A DNA stretch of 64,000 bases from Shewanella sp. Choline-02u-19 (GTDB lineage: Bacteria; Pseudomonadota; Gammaproteobacteria; Enterobacterales; Shewanellaceae), in the NCBI RefSeq assembly GCF_002836205.1, contig NZ_PJBE01000012.1, positions 992,001 through 1,056,000 on the forward strand. The letters run 5' to 3'. Below the pieces are notes generated by a model. The model saw only the letters and a list, made by a program, of their open reading frames with translations, ran no database searches and was not told where the DNA came from. Shown one piece after another: positions 46,222 through 55,675 of this stretch (its first letter is position 1; the number at the start of each line of letters is the position of its first letter). A program made the translations under genes and the position numbers.

Positions 46222-47178
46222 TTAGTAACGCTTTACGCTAATAAAATCGCTAGCAAGTTTATCTGCCGCTTCGATAGCACTCATTCCAAGGCCGCCTATC
46301 AGCGCTTGCGGGTTAAGATTTTGGATCTGCTCATTCTTGCCTGCGGGAGTATGTGCTAGCAGTGGCATTTTCTTCAGTAGCGAACGTACTGGGTTTTCAG
46401 TCTCTTTATCAGAGCGGTTTGAGATCAAAATGACGTCTGGTTGTAGTGCAAGAATGCCCTCTTGAGAGACACTCTTATAGCCAGAGAAACCAGCGATGTT
46501 GTTGCCACCAGCCAATTTGATAATGATATCGGCTGCGGTGTCATCGCCACCAACACGCGCAGGTCTGTCGGCCTGTAACAGTAGAAACAACACTTTAGGG
46601 GCATCGCCTTTGTTAGCAATCTGTTGTTGCTTACGCTCAAGGTCGGTAAATGATTGCTGTAGTTCGGTTTTAAGTTGCTTAGCTTGTGTTTCACGCTTTA
46701 GTAGCTGGCCCATAGCATCGATATTGCTAAACAGTTGAGTTTGAGTATTGGCATGAGGCAGCTGCACGACATTAATCTTGGCTGAACTTAAAACATCTAA
46801 GGTCGCTTTAGGCCCCATAGCGTCAGAACCCAGCACTAGGCTTGGGCTAAGCGCTAAGATACCTTCAGCAGAAAGCATGCGATGGTAGCCAAGCTTGGCA
46901 ATGTCTTCTTTGTCTTTAGGCAGTTGGCTGGTGGAATCGACTGCCACAAGTTCGTCACCCGCATCGAGGGCAAAAACCAGCTCGGTCATCCCCGCGCCAG
47001 CGCTGATAACTCGCGGTGCTGATGATTGTTCATGCCCATTAACGTGCTCGCCATCATGGGCGTAGGCCGAAGAACTGATTAGCGCCAAGATACTGAAGAT
47101 GGCTGTGGCGCCCATCTTAGAAGTCGTTTTAAAGCGGGTTGATAATTTAGTTTTTAAATGAGTTTTACAGTTGAACAT
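46222..47178 (-). CDS. hutB: Haem-binding periplasmic protein HutB
   Basis: The 318-residue protein binds haem in the periplasm. The signal peptide is long (to about residue 40, SSSAYA), followed by a His-rich stretch (HDGEHVNGHEQ) that might catch metal or haem. The class III binding-protein fold is seen in RVISAGAGMTELVFALDAGDELVAVDSTSQLP, KLGYHRMLSAEGILALSPSLVLGS and GGNNIAGFSGYKSVSQEGILALQPD. A conserved Tyr (GYHRM or GYKS) is the likely haem ligand. GGAG lies 7 nt before the ATG. Fourth gene of the tonB operon. Confidence 0.93.
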   Translation of the reverse strand: MFNCKTHLKTKLSTRFKTTSKMGATAIFSILALISSSAYAHDGEHVNGHEQSSAPRVISAGAGMTELVFALDAGDELVAVDSTSQLPKDKEDIAKLGYHRMLSAEGILALSPSLVLGSDAMGPKATLDVLSSAKINVVQLPHANTQTQLFSNIDAMGQLLKRETQAKQLKTELQQSFTDLERKQQQIANKGDAPKVLFLLLQADRPARVGGDDTAADIIIKLAGGNNIAGFSGYKSVSQEGILALQPDVILISNRSDKETENPVRSLLKKMPLLAHTPAGKNEQIQNLNPQALIGGLGMSAIEAADKLASDFISVKRY

Positions 47179-47242
47179 TAAAAAGCTCCAAAATAATAAA
47201 AAGGAATGCCGTAAGCAAGTCGATATTGCTCGTTTAAGGTTG

Positions 47243-47656
47243 TTAGGGTTCCATCAAAATCTGGGTATTGCTGATCTGTTGCCGTTGCATTAGCGCTAAC
47301 ACATTCATCAGCGGTTGCACTGGCGCGGCTTTGTCGGCTGCAACAATGACTTTAGCTTTCGGGCTGGCTTTCAAGGCGCTAATAAATGCCACCTCAAAAT
47401 CATCAAACTTCAGATAACTCACACCATCAATCGCCCAGTGTGGCTGATCTGTCATGATATTTATCGCGACATGTTTATCTTGCGAAAGGGCATTTAAATT
47501 GGAATCTGCTTCGGTGGGAACATCCACTGGCAGGCTCAATAATTGCGTATTGGCGGTGAGTAAAAGAAATACCAGTACGATAAAAATGATGTCAATCAGC
47601 GGCGTTAGATCTAGGCCAGAAAGTGCAACGCTGTCATTCGTGTCACAACCAATCAT
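47243..47656 (-). CDS. exbD: Biopolymer transport protein ExbD
   Basis: The 137-residue protein has one membrane segment with the catalytic aspartate in LTPLIDIIFIVLVFLLLTA and a periplasmic domain. With ExbB it converts proton flow into work for TonB. Its ATG overlaps the exbB stop by one base (47656), so the two are coupled. It belongs to the ExbD2 type found in haem loci of Vibrio and Shewanella. Confidence 0.92.
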   Translation of the reverse strand: MIGCDTNDSVALSGLDLTPLIDIIFIVLVFLLLTANTQLLSLPVDVPTEADSNLNALSQDKHVAINIMTDQPHWAIDGVSYLKFDDFEVAFISALKASPKAKVIVAADKAAPVQPLMNVLALMQRQQISNTQILMEP

Positions 47657-48429
47657 CAGCTTGGCTCCGCCAGCGTTGTCGCTGATTGGCAGCTGGCTTC
47701 TTTACAGGTGGCCGCTTTGCTGCATAGTTGCGCGGCGGTATCGCTGCCGATACTTAAGGCTTGATCAAAGCCCTCAAGCCACAAATTAAGTAGGTTCAAT
47801 ACGTGAGTGATTTTATTGCAGCGTCTCTCGGCCCAAAGGGTCAATAGGTGCGCCATAGTGATCGCCGGAACCGCAATAATAAGACCAGCAGCTGTGGTGT
47901 TCATCGCTAAGCCAAGACCTGATGCAAGCTGCGATGGAGTGACTGGACCGTCCGATAACCCAAGCTGGTTGAACATCTCAATCAGCCCGAGCACCGTCCC
48001 TAACAGCCCAAGTAGCGGGGTGATAATTCCGATAACCTGTAATATTTTTAGGCCAGACAAGAGTTTACTTTTTTGCTTTACCAACCAGAGACTGACGATC
48101 TCTTCGCGCATTAGGCGGTTTTGATCGCTATGGCTTAGCAGTAGCGCGGTGCCTTTAGCCAGCATGCTGCGGCCTTGGCTTATCTGTGCCATTAATTGTT
48201 GGCGCTGCTCTGGGGTCGCACTGCGTGCTTGTTGGCGTAGTTGAGTCAACCAACTATCCCGTTTAGGCAACTCATATAGCACAAGCGCGAGCCGTTCGAA
48301 AATGATCATTAAGGCTACAAAAGCGCAGATAAACAGCGGCCAAGTTAGGTAGCCAAGTTGTTCTGAAAGTTGTTGGTATAAAGGCTGAGACAACCCTTGA
48401 GACAGTGATGGCGTTAGCGGTTGAGACAT
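47656..48429 (-). CDS. exbB: Biopolymer transport protein ExbB
   Basis: The 257-residue inner-membrane protein has three membrane segments and the MotA/TolQ/ExbB signature IGIITPLLGLLGTVLGLIEMF and GPVTPSQLASGLGLAMNTTAAGLIIAVPAI. It forms the proton channel with ExbD. The tail of about 30 residues is Cys- and Ser-rich (CSKAATCKEASCQS), which is unusual. A small stem (GCGATAA/TTATCGC, 48443-48460) lies just before the start. Confidence 0.92.
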   Translation of the reverse strand: MSQPLTPSLSQGLSQPLYQQLSEQLGYLTWPLFICAFVALMIIFERLALVLYELPKRDSWLTQLRQQARSATPEQRQQLMAQISQGRSMLAKGTALLLSHSDQNRLMREEIVSLWLVKQKSKLLSGLKILQVIGIITPLLGLLGTVLGLIEMFNQLGLSDGPVTPSQLASGLGLAMNTTAAGLIIAVPAITMAHLLTLWAERRCNKITHVLNLLNLWLEGFDQALSIGSDTAAQLCSKAATCKEASCQSATTLAEPS

Positions 48430-48615
48430 TTATTTTTCCTCTGCGATAAGCATTTATCGCCTGGTATTAACGGTGTTGGTGGCATGTCCCTAAAACGCAC
48501 GGGTTAACTTTAATCACACTGCGATTGAAGTTAAGCGGCCTCTCACTCCTAGAAGGGCAGTTGGAATAAGCTGTGCCTAGCGCGATGGGTTTACACGCTC
48601 GGCTTGAATTCAGAT

Positions 48616-49320
48616 TTAGTTCAGCTCAAATTTAACCGGCACTCGCACGGTATAGGCGTAAGCGGTTTGCGGTGAGGGCGCAGAAAACTGCCACTTTTCT
48701 ACCGCGTTAAGCGCAGCTTTATCGAGTAATCGGTAACCTGAACTATCCACCAAGGTGAGTGACATTTGCTCGCCGACCTGATTGAACATCACTTCGATAG
48801 TCGCAGTGCCTTGAAAACCGCGTTGACGGGCTTTCTTAGGGTAATGGGGCTGAGTGGGCGGGGCGGCAAAAGTCGGCTGGTTTAGCGCAACGGATTGCTT
48901 GCTTACCCCTTGCTTGGCTTCTGCTTGAACTTGATCGTGAGCCCGTTGCTGGCTGCTCTGCTTCTTCGGCTGTTTCTCAACAACCTTTTCACCTTTGCTA
49001 GCTAGCTTTTTTGGGGGCTCCGTCGGCGGTTGCTTGGCAACGGGTTTACGCTTAGCCGTGATTTTTGCTATCGGTTTTGCAGCCGTCTTTACGACGGGCT
49101 TTGGCTCAAGCTTTTTAACCGCCTTAGCCTTAGGTTTAGCCGTTTCACTTGCTGGCGCTTGGCTGGCTTGCATTGCAATAGACAGATTAACCGCCTGATT
49201 GGAACCCATAGCAGAGCCTGAGCTTAGCTGGATTGTTGCTTCACTATTTTGCGAGGCGAGTACACCACCTTGGATCAATAGGGTTAAGCAACCAAAAGCA
49301 AAATATCGTTTAGGAGTCAT
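48616..49320 (-). CDS. tonB: Energy transducer TonB
   Basis: The 234-residue protein has an N-terminal membrane segment (YFAFGCLTLLIQGGVLA), a long Lys/Pro/Ala-rich spacer (about 60-140) that reaches across the periplasm, and a C-terminal TonB domain (PHYPKKARQRGFQGTATIEVMFNQVGEQMSLTLVDSSGYRLLDKAALNAVEKWQF) that grips the receptor's TonB box. It is the first gene of the minus-strand haem operon and diverges from hugA, with a shared Fur site between. Confidence 0.92.
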   Translation of the reverse strand: MTPKRYFAFGCLTLLIQGGVLASQNSEATIQLSSGSAMGSNQAVNLSIAMQASQAPASETAKPKAKAVKKLEPKPVVKTAAKPIAKITAKRKPVAKQPPTEPPKKLASKGEKVVEKQPKKQSSQQRAHDQVQAEAKQGVSKQSVALNQPTFAAPPTQPHYPKKARQRGFQGTATIEVMFNQVGEQMSLTLVDSSGYRLLDKAALNAVEKWQFSAPSPQTAYAYTVRVPVKFELN

Positions 49321-49624
49321 GGCCGTTTTTCTTTTTCAATCATCACTACTGCCATAACCCTGAGTGTTTTTTTATGCTGCAGTAAACTTTACAAAGCTTA
49401 CAATATACATAATTTACAAAAGGTTACGCTTCATAGTTTTAACAAGTTACCAATACGATATACGAATCTTAAGAAGATCGCAAATGATAATGATTTTCAT
49501 TTGATCTATGTTTTTTTCTCAGGTAAAGTGCCGAAAATAATAGAAAGGGTGTTCGAATCTACGCAATTAATGGACTAACTGAGTTGTTGTCGCTACCCCA
49601 TAAACTTACTTTGAGGATTGAAAC
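49321..49624. promoter_or_regulatory. tonB-hugA divergent control region
   Basis: This region of 304 bp holds the start sites for tonB (minus) and hugA (plus). A Fur box (49480-49498) sits in the middle. No gene is present. The ribosome site before hugA is GAGGATTGAAAC (GAGG about 9 nt before ATG). Confidence 0.6.
49480..49498. promoter_or_regulatory. Fur box between tonB and hugA
   Basis: GCAAATGATAATGATTTTC matches the 19-bp Fur consensus at 15 of 19 positions. It can control both divergent transcripts, which fits iron-repressed haem uptake. Confidence 0.75.
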
Positions 49625-51676
49625 ATGAACAAGAAGCCGCTCGTCGTCGCTATGGCAATGGCTCTTAGCTCCAGCGTATATGCAGAGCAAGTACAGCAAG
49701 TTACCGAATTTGATGAAGTATTGGTCTCGGCCACTCGCGTGAGTGAAAAAGTGTCTGAAACCAGCCGCTCTGTCGCAGTGATCTCTGAAGAGCAGTTGCA
49801 GGAACAACAACCTGCATCGGTTGCGCAGGCGCTTAAGAATGTAGCCAATGTTAATGTGTCAAATGGCCCTCGCGCATCATCTCAAGGGGTTGAAATTCGT
49901 GGTTTAGGCGGGCAGCGAGTATTGCAAACGATTGATGGTGCACGCCAAAATACCAGTTCTGGTCATCGGGGCACTTACTTTATGGACCCTGAACTACTCA
50001 GTTCCGTTGAAGTGGTGCGTGGCCCTGCAAGTAGCCTTTGGGGCAGCGGTGCCATTGGCGGTGTTGTGGCGCAAAATACTAAATCTGCACAGGATTTTCT
50101 GGAAGAGGAAGACACCTTTGGTGGCTATATCAAGCAAGGTTTCGAAACCAACGGTGATCGTGCTAAAACCAGTGGTGCAATCTATGGCTTAGCAGATACT
50201 GCTGATGCTGGAAGTGTTGATTGGTTGCTAAACGGCAGTTATTACGACAGCAACAACATTAAAGTGGGTAATGATCAGACGCTTGAAAACAGTGCTTCAG
50301 AGGGAACTAGCGGCTTGGCTAAATTTGGTTGGCAACCGACCAATGATCAACGTCTGCAACTTTCTACCCGTTTTTCTAAAATTGATGAACTGGTGCCGAG
50401 TAATCCGACGACGGATGTCGGCAGTTCAGTGCCTTTGGTTAAGCGCAAAACCAATGATCAAAATGTGACCTTGGATTACAGCTTAAACCCAACGGATAAT
50501 CACTATCTCGATCTTAATGCTACCTTCTATTGGAATGGTACCGATTACGATGAAGACAGGGTTACTAAAAACCAAGTTGATAGCACCGAATACGACACGC
50601 TTGGATTTAGTATCAATAATAGCTCTAAATTTGCCAATACCGTGCTGACTTATGGTGTTGATGGTTACAAAGATTCAATTAAAACAGTACGTGATGACAG
50701 CGGTCAAACTGGCCAACGCCCGAATGATATTGACGGCGAAACCACGGTCTGGGGCGCCTTTACCCGCGCCGATATCAGCTTAAGTGAAAACTGGTCTGTT
50801 GACGCCGCAGTGCGTTACGACGCGTTTACAAATGAAAGTAACAACCTTAATGCGCAATCTGATGACAATGCATTTTCGCCGTCAATAGGATTGGTTTGGA
50901 CCACCACCGAATGGTTAACCCTAAGCGCGCGATTTGACCAAGCGTTCCGTGCCCCAAGTATTGAAGAGATGTACTCAACCGGTACGCATTACTGTATCCC
51001 TCCTATCCCGGGATTCTTGCCTGGTGGGCTATGTAATACTTTTGAAATCAATCCAGATTTGCAAGCTGAAAAAGCCCAGAACAAGGAGATTAAAGCTGAT
51101 CTTCGTTTCACTGAACTTGCCGGAGATGATGAACTCGCAATGACATTAAGCGTGTTTAGAAACGATGTTGATGATTTTATCGAGCAATCTGTTTCTAACC
51201 CATTGATGGGCATTCCTGGCTTTGAGCAAACAACCTCATGGGACAATGTTGATGAAGCTAAACTCACAGGTTTTGAATTTACTACTCGTTACCGTTATGA
51301 GCAGACACGTGTCACCTTAAACTATGGTCAAACCGAAGGTAAAGATAAGACGGAAGGAGATTACCTCACTAACGTTCCAGCTAAAAAGCTAGGGTTCGAC
51401 TTGTCGCAAGCCATCATGGAAGGTGACATGAAGTTTGGTACTCGTTTTACCTACGTAGCAGAGCAAGATCAGTTGCCTAGTGATTACACTGAGTCATACG
51501 ATTCTTACAAACTGTGGGATCTGTACGTGGCATGGGAACCTGCCATGGGCACTTTTGAAGGGTTAAGAGTCGACTTTGCAGTAGAAAATATCGGTGATGA
51601 GCAATATCAACAAGCGTGGCAAACCCTGTATGAACAGGGACGGAACTATAAATTGTCGGCGCGTTATAGCTTCTAA
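49625..51676 (+). CDS. hugA: TonB-dependent haem receptor HugA/HutA
   Basis: The 683-residue outer-membrane barrel takes up haem or haemoproteins. A signal peptide ends at about residue 20 (SSSVYA). The TonB box is FDEVLVSATR (29-38). The plug domain shows SRSVAVISEEQLQEQQP, VEIRGLGGQRVLQTIDGARQ and VEVVRGPASSLWGSGAIGGVV. The haem-receptor motif FRAPSIEEMYSTG, followed by NPDLQAEKAQNKEI, lies near residues 440-490 and contains the FRAP/NPDL pair that marks this family. It ends in a barrel strand with final F (YKLSARYSF). A hairpin follows and then hutX and hutZ on the same strand. Confidence 0.95.
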   Translation: MNKKPLVVAMAMALSSSVYAEQVQQVTEFDEVLVSATRVSEKVSETSRSVAVISEEQLQEQQPASVAQALKNVANVNVSNGPRASSQGVEIRGLGGQRVLQTIDGARQNTSSGHRGTYFMDPELLSSVEVVRGPASSLWGSGAIGGVVAQNTKSAQDFLEEEDTFGGYIKQGFETNGDRAKTSGAIYGLADTADAGSVDWLLNGSYYDSNNIKVGNDQTLENSASEGTSGLAKFGWQPTNDQRLQLSTRFSKIDELVPSNPTTDVGSSVPLVKRKTNDQNVTLDYSLNPTDNHYLDLNATFYWNGTDYDEDRVTKNQVDSTEYDTLGFSINNSSKFANTVLTYGVDGYKDSIKTVRDDSGQTGQRPNDIDGETTVWGAFTRADISLSENWSVDAAVRYDAFTNESNNLNAQSDDNAFSPSIGLVWTTTEWLTLSARFDQAFRAPSIEEMYSTGTHYCIPPIPGFLPGGLCNTFEINPDLQAEKAQNKEIKADLRFTELAGDDELAMTLSVFRNDVDDFIEQSVSNPLMGIPGFEQTTSWDNVDEAKLTGFEFTTRYRYEQTRVTLNYGQTEGKDKTEGDYLTNVPAKKLGFDLSQAIMEGDMKFGTRFTYVAEQDQLPSDYTESYDSYKLWDLYVAWEPAMGTFEGLRVDFAVENIGDEQYQQAWQTLYEQGRNYKLSARYSF

Positions 51677-51698
51677 ACAAAGCTAAACAATTAACCCT

Positions 51699-51723
51699 GA
51701 GGCTAACAGCAATGATTAGCCTC
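51699..51723 (+). terminator. Intercistronic hairpin between hugA and hutX
   Basis: GAGGCTAA/TTAGCCTC is an 8-bp perfect stem with a 9-nt loop, followed by TTTGCCATTTT. It could reduce transcript levels of hutX and hutZ relative to hugA by partial termination, or block RNA decay. Confidence 0.55.
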
Positions 51724-51753
51724 TTTGCCATTTTAATATTTTGGAGATATTCC

Positions 51754-52266
51754 ATGTCAATGACCATTGAAACCATCCGCCAGCATTTAATCGATAACCC
51801 CGCGGCAATGCCCAGCCAAATTGCCGTAGAACTCAACATTAGTGAGTTTGAAGTGGTGTCAGCATTGCCGGTCGATCAGCTTGCGCTACTGCCTATCACT
51901 GAAAAAGACAGCTTATTAACGTCGCTGCCAGAGTGGGGCAACATGACCACGATTGTGTCAGTATCTGGCAGTATCTTTGAGTTTAAAGGTGCTTTCCCGA
52001 AAGGGAAGTATGCCCATGGTTATTACAATCTCATCACTAAAGGCGAGGGACTACACGGGCATTTAAAGCTGGATGACATTAGTGCAATAGCATTGATAAG
52101 CAAACCGTTTAGAGGTAGCGAGAGCCATTCCATTAACTTCTTTGGTGCCAAAGGCGAAGTGGTGTTTAAAGTGTATTTAGGCAGAGATAAGAAGCGAGTG
52201 TTATTGCCTGAGCAAGTGGCCCGCTTTAATGCGCTTAAAGCAGAGTTACAAATCGCTACCGCCTAG
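51754..52266 (+). CDS. hutX: Haem utilisation cytosolic carrier HutX
   Basis: HutX carries haem in the cytoplasm to HutZ. ATG at 51754 is chosen since GGAG lies 7 nt upstream; the longer frame from 51712 runs through the intergenic hairpin. The 170-residue protein starts with a small helix-turn-helix-like part (AMPSQIAVELNISEFEVVSAL) and continues with the HutX/HugX core GYYNLITKGEGLHGHLKLDDISAIALISKPFRG and SINFFGAKGEVVFKVYLGRDKKR. It is in the hugA-hutX-hutZ set. Confidence 0.92.
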   Translation: MSMTIETIRQHLIDNPAAMPSQIAVELNISEFEVVSALPVDQLALLPITEKDSLLTSLPEWGNMTTIVSVSGSIFEFKGAFPKGKYAHGYYNLITKGEGLHGHLKLDDISAIALISKPFRGSESHSINFFGAKGEVVFKVYLGRDKKRVLLPEQVARFNALKAELQIATA

Positions 52267-52342
52267 AACCTCGCCGGTCGTCAATATGACCTAGCACCTG
52301 ATATGTGGCATCTAGCCCCTTAAAAAATAAGAGAGCCGAGCA

Positions 52343-52891
52343 ATGACTACTGTAAAAGAGCAAAGATTACGTGAGAAACTATTACCTGAAATAGAAGCGT
52401 TTAAAGCTGCCCGTTCAACCCTGCAGTTAGCGACCCAAGATGCCAATGGCGTGCCCAATGCCAGCTATGCGCCTTTTGCCTTGGCTGACGATGGTTTTTA
52501 TATTCTGGTCAGTGAGCTTGCACGCCATGGCACTAACCTTAAAGCATCTAATAAGCTGTCTGTTATGTTGCTTGAAGATGAAGCAGAGGCAAAGTCAGTA
52601 TTTGCCCGTAAGCGACTGACCTTTGATGCCACAGCTGAGCTTGTTGCACGAGATAGCGAGACCTTTACCAAAGGCGTAGCGGCATTGTCTGCCCGCTTTG
52701 GCGAGATGATTGATAATTTAGCGGCCCTGACCGACTTTAACTTGTTTAAACTTAACCCTCATCATGGATTATATGTAAAAGGATTTGGCCAAGCCTTTAG
52801 TCTTTCTGGTTCAGAGCTTTTAGATGTCAATTGGAAACGTGACGGCCACCATGGCACGCCTAAAGCGGAACTTGCTGACACGATAAGCTAA
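52343..52891 (+). CDS. hutZ: Haem-degrading protein HutZ
   Basis: HutZ opens haem and frees iron. The 182-residue protein has the flavin-reductase-like split barrel of the family (QLATQDANGVPNASYAPFALADDGFYILVSELARHGTNLK) and the C-terminal segment LNPHHGLYVKGFGQAFSL with the axial histidine. A ribosome site (AGAGCCGAGCA) precedes the ATG. It is the last gene of the hugA-hutX-hutZ unit and is followed by a terminator. Confidence 0.93.
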   Translation: MTTVKEQRLREKLLPEIEAFKAARSTLQLATQDANGVPNASYAPFALADDGFYILVSELARHGTNLKASNKLSVMLLEDEAEAKSVFARKRLTFDATAELVARDSETFTKGVAALSARFGEMIDNLAALTDFNLFKLNPHHGLYVKGFGQAFSLSGSELLDVNWKRDGHHGTPKAELADTIS

Positions 52892-52981
52892 TGACGAATG
52901 CGGCAAATGCCGTGCAGAGATAAGCCTTAAGCGCAAGTTTAGAGGAACATACTCTCATACAAAGCTTTTCTATAAACATTG

Positions 52982-53003
52982 CCCGCTCTCATGCGGGTTT
53001 TGT
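52982..53003 (+). terminator. Terminator after hutZ
   Basis: CCCGC/GCGGG is a 5-bp GC stem with a 6-nt loop followed by TTTTGTT, about 90 nt past hutZ and 40 nt before the ABC exporter gene. Confidence 0.65.
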
Positions 53004-53042
53004 TATTCTAATGTTGTTTACATTCAAATTTAGGACACTTCA

Positions 53043-54920
53043 TTGAGCCAATCAGCATCTTCTGTCTCATCAAAGACCGCCGAGACCACTGCGCCAAGTC
53101 AAGCGCTGCTTGAAAACACTGCGACGAATAAGCCACATGTTAGCCAGCGCGCTGTTTTGCCATGGATTGGTGCTTTTTTAAAACCCTATCGCGTTAAGGT
53201 GATAGCCGCGATCATCTTCCTCTTTATTGGTTCACTCGCTTGGCTGTCACTGGGTCAAGGCGTGCGCTTAATGGTCGATGAAGGCTTTTTGCAAGACAAT
53301 GGCTCACGCCTTAATGAAATTATTCTGCTGGTGGTGGGGATCACCGCCCTCAGCAGTAGCGCCATTTTTTGCCGTTTCTACTTAATGACTTGGTTAGGTG
53401 AACGCGTTAGCGCCGATATTCGTTTGAAAGTGTATGACCATCTACTCAAGCTCTCGCCTGGATTTTATGCAAAACTGCGCACCGGTGAGGTTATTTCACG
53501 TTTTACGGCCGATTCTACGTTGTTGCAATCGGTGGTCGGCCAAAGTTTGTCGATGGCACTGAGAGCCAGCGTGACTGTGATTGGTGGCATTGTCATGATG
53601 GCAATAACCAGTCTTAAAATGACAGGATTAGTGTTACTCGCAGTCCCAATGGTGTTGGGCCCTATCTTCTTTTTCGGCCGTAAGGTGCGCGACTTGTCGC
53701 GTAAAAGCCAAGACAAAGTGGGTGACTTAGGCGCTTATGTTGATGAAACACTACATGAGATCCACACCGTGCAGGCCTATTCCCATGAAGACAGAGATCG
53801 AGCGCTATTCAATGAGCGGGTTGAAGCGATTATGGACGCCGCTAAAGGGCGAATAAAGTATCGCTCTATTTTAATTTCGTTAGTGATGTTTTTGAGCATC
53901 TTGGCGATAGCGTTAGTCACCTGGGTAGGTGCCCACGATGTGATGAATGGCAGTATCACCAGCGGTGAGCTATCAGCCTTTATGTTTTATGCGGTAATGG
54001 TGGCAGGTTCTGTGGCAACCATTAGCGAAGTGATCGGCGAAATTCAACGCGCTGCAGGTGCAACTGAACGCCTTATTGAGTTAGTGGAAACTCCGATTGA
54101 TATTCCGACTGTAGCCGAACCGCTGTCTTTACCTGCAGTGGTGCGCGGCGAACTGCAGTTAAAGCAGGTACGATTTGCTTACAGCAATATTCGCGAGGGC
54201 GGCATTGAGCATGACGGAGAGAGTGATGTCATCCAAGGCTTGGATATTTACATCAAGCCAGCCGAACGTGTAGCATTGGTCGGGGCGAGCGGCGCCGGTA
54301 AAAGTACCTTGTTCGAACTACTGCAACGTTTCTATGAGTTAAAAAGCGGTAGCATTGAACTAGACGGCGTTGATATCGCCAAATTAAGCCCTCAGTCCTT
54401 GCGCCAGCAATATGCCTTGGTGCCACAAGAGTCAGTTATTTTTGCCAGCAGTGTACTGGAAAACGTGCGTTATGGACGTTTGGATGCCACCGAAGCTGAA
54501 GTGAAACAAGCCTGTATTGCCGCCAGAGCCGATGAGTTTATAGCTGAGTTTACCGACGGCTATCAAACCTATCTAGGTGAACGTGGTGTTCGTTTGTCTG
54601 GTGGGCAAAAGCAACGCATCGCTATTGCTCGCGCTATTCTTGCCGATCGACCGATTTTACTGCTGGACGAAGCCACTAGTGCACTCGACGCCATCAGTGA
54701 GCAAAAGGTAAAACAAGCGCTAGATAGGCTAATGGTGAATAAAACCACTTTGATTATTGCCCATCGATTGGCAACGGTTATCAATGCTGATCGTATCTTA
54801 GTGCTCGAGAAGGGGCTAGTAGTGGCAAGTGGCACGCACAAAGAGTTAATGCAAAGCAGTGAGCTTTATCGTGAGTTTGCCAGTCTACAGCTACTTACAG
54901 ATGATGCTGCAACGATTTAA
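53043..54920 (+). CDS. MsbA-like ABC exporter (fused membrane and ATPase domains)
   Basis: The frame starts with TTG at 53043; AGGA lies 7 nt upstream and supports it. The 625-residue protein has six membrane segments (about 50-340) of the type IV exporter fold and an ATPase domain with Walker A VGASGAGKSTL, signature LSGGQKQRIAIARA, Walker B ILLLDEATSALD and H-loop IIAHRLATV. It resembles MsbA/ABCB-type lipid or drug exporters, not the lpxK-linked MsbA itself. The N-terminal 40 residues are polar and Ser/Thr-rich. The substrate is unknown, and its position next to hutZ gives no strong hint. Confidence 0.92.
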   Translation: MSQSASSVSSKTAETTAPSQALLENTATNKPHVSQRAVLPWIGAFLKPYRVKVIAAIIFLFIGSLAWLSLGQGVRLMVDEGFLQDNGSRLNEIILLVVGITALSSSAIFCRFYLMTWLGERVSADIRLKVYDHLLKLSPGFYAKLRTGEVISRFTADSTLLQSVVGQSLSMALRASVTVIGGIVMMAITSLKMTGLVLLAVPMVLGPIFFFGRKVRDLSRKSQDKVGDLGAYVDETLHEIHTVQAYSHEDRDRALFNERVEAIMDAAKGRIKYRSILISLVMFLSILAIALVTWVGAHDVMNGSITSGELSAFMFYAVMVAGSVATISEVIGEIQRAAGATERLIELVETPIDIPTVAEPLSLPAVVRGELQLKQVRFAYSNIREGGIEHDGESDVIQGLDIYIKPAERVALVGASGAGKSTLFELLQRFYELKSGSIELDGVDIAKLSPQSLRQQYALVPQESVIFASSVLENVRYGRLDATEAEVKQACIAARADEFIAEFTDGYQTYLGERGVRLSGGQKQRIAIARAILADRPILLLDEATSALDAISEQKVKQALDRLMVNKTTLIIAHRLATVINADRILVLEKGLVVASGTHKELMQSSELYREFASLQLLTDDAATI

Positions 54921-55031
54921 AAAAGATTGCTGGTGAACTTTATTTTGGTGGTAAACGTACTGGTTTTTAACGCGTTTATCGCTAAGCCTTAATCGCAAAC
55001 CTTAGTCACCAAAATCGAAAGGGAATTATTT

Positions 55032-55604
55032 ATGCGACTTTCAATGTCTTTACGTAAGTGCTCATGCCAGCGGTCAATTAAACACTTTGTAAGCAAATCA
55101 CTACTGGTGTTATGCGTTTTGCTATTGTCAGCATGTACCAGTTTGCCCAAAGGTATTGAACCAGTAAATGATTTTGAGTTACCAAAATACTTAGGTACTT
55201 GGTATGAAATCGCCAGGCTCGATCATAGCTTTGAGCGCGGATTATCTCGGGTGACTGCAGAATACGAGATGAAAGATGATGGTGGCGTTAAAGTCACTAA
55301 TCGCGGCTTTTCTGAAGCAAAGCAAAGCTGGAAAGACGCCGAGGGCAAAGCTTACTTTGTTGATGCTACTGATATTGGTTATTTAAAAGTATCTTTCTTT
55401 GGGCCATTTTATGGTTCGTACGTGGTGTATGAGCTTGATAAAGAGGGTTACCAATATGCCTTTATTACCAGTTATAACCGTGATTACCTTTGGTTTCTAT
55501 CACGTACCCCAGAGGTGAGTGATACGCTCAAACAGCAGTTTACTGAGCAGGCTAAACGGCTTGGGTTTAGTATTGAGCAGATTATTTGGGTTAAACAGGT
55601 TTAG
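55032..55604 (+). CDS. blc: Outer-membrane lipocalin, Blc family
   Basis: The 190-residue protein has a lipoprotein signal (LLSACTS, cysteine near residue 35 after a longer polar start) and the lipocalin motifs LPKYLGTWYEIARLDHSFERGL (GxW box) and TSYNRDYLWFLSRTP. Blc binds lysophospholipids and aids outer-membrane maintenance. The start with ATG at 55032 has GGGAA upstream. It is about 110 nt after the ABC exporter and could share its transcript. Confidence 0.9.
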   Translation: MRLSMSLRKCSCQRSIKHFVSKSLLVLCVLLLSACTSLPKGIEPVNDFELPKYLGTWYEIARLDHSFERGLSRVTAEYEMKDDGGVKVTNRGFSEAKQSWKDAEGKAYFVDATDIGYLKVSFFGPFYGSYVVYELDKEGYQYAFITSYNRDYLWFLSRTPEVSDTLKQQFTEQAKRLGFSIEQIIWVKQV

Positions 55605-55675
55605 GCTGCTTTAGCGACGAAAGCTATAGTGTCATTGGTGTGTTCTGTTTTACTTTTTTGTAATCAGGTGGTCAA

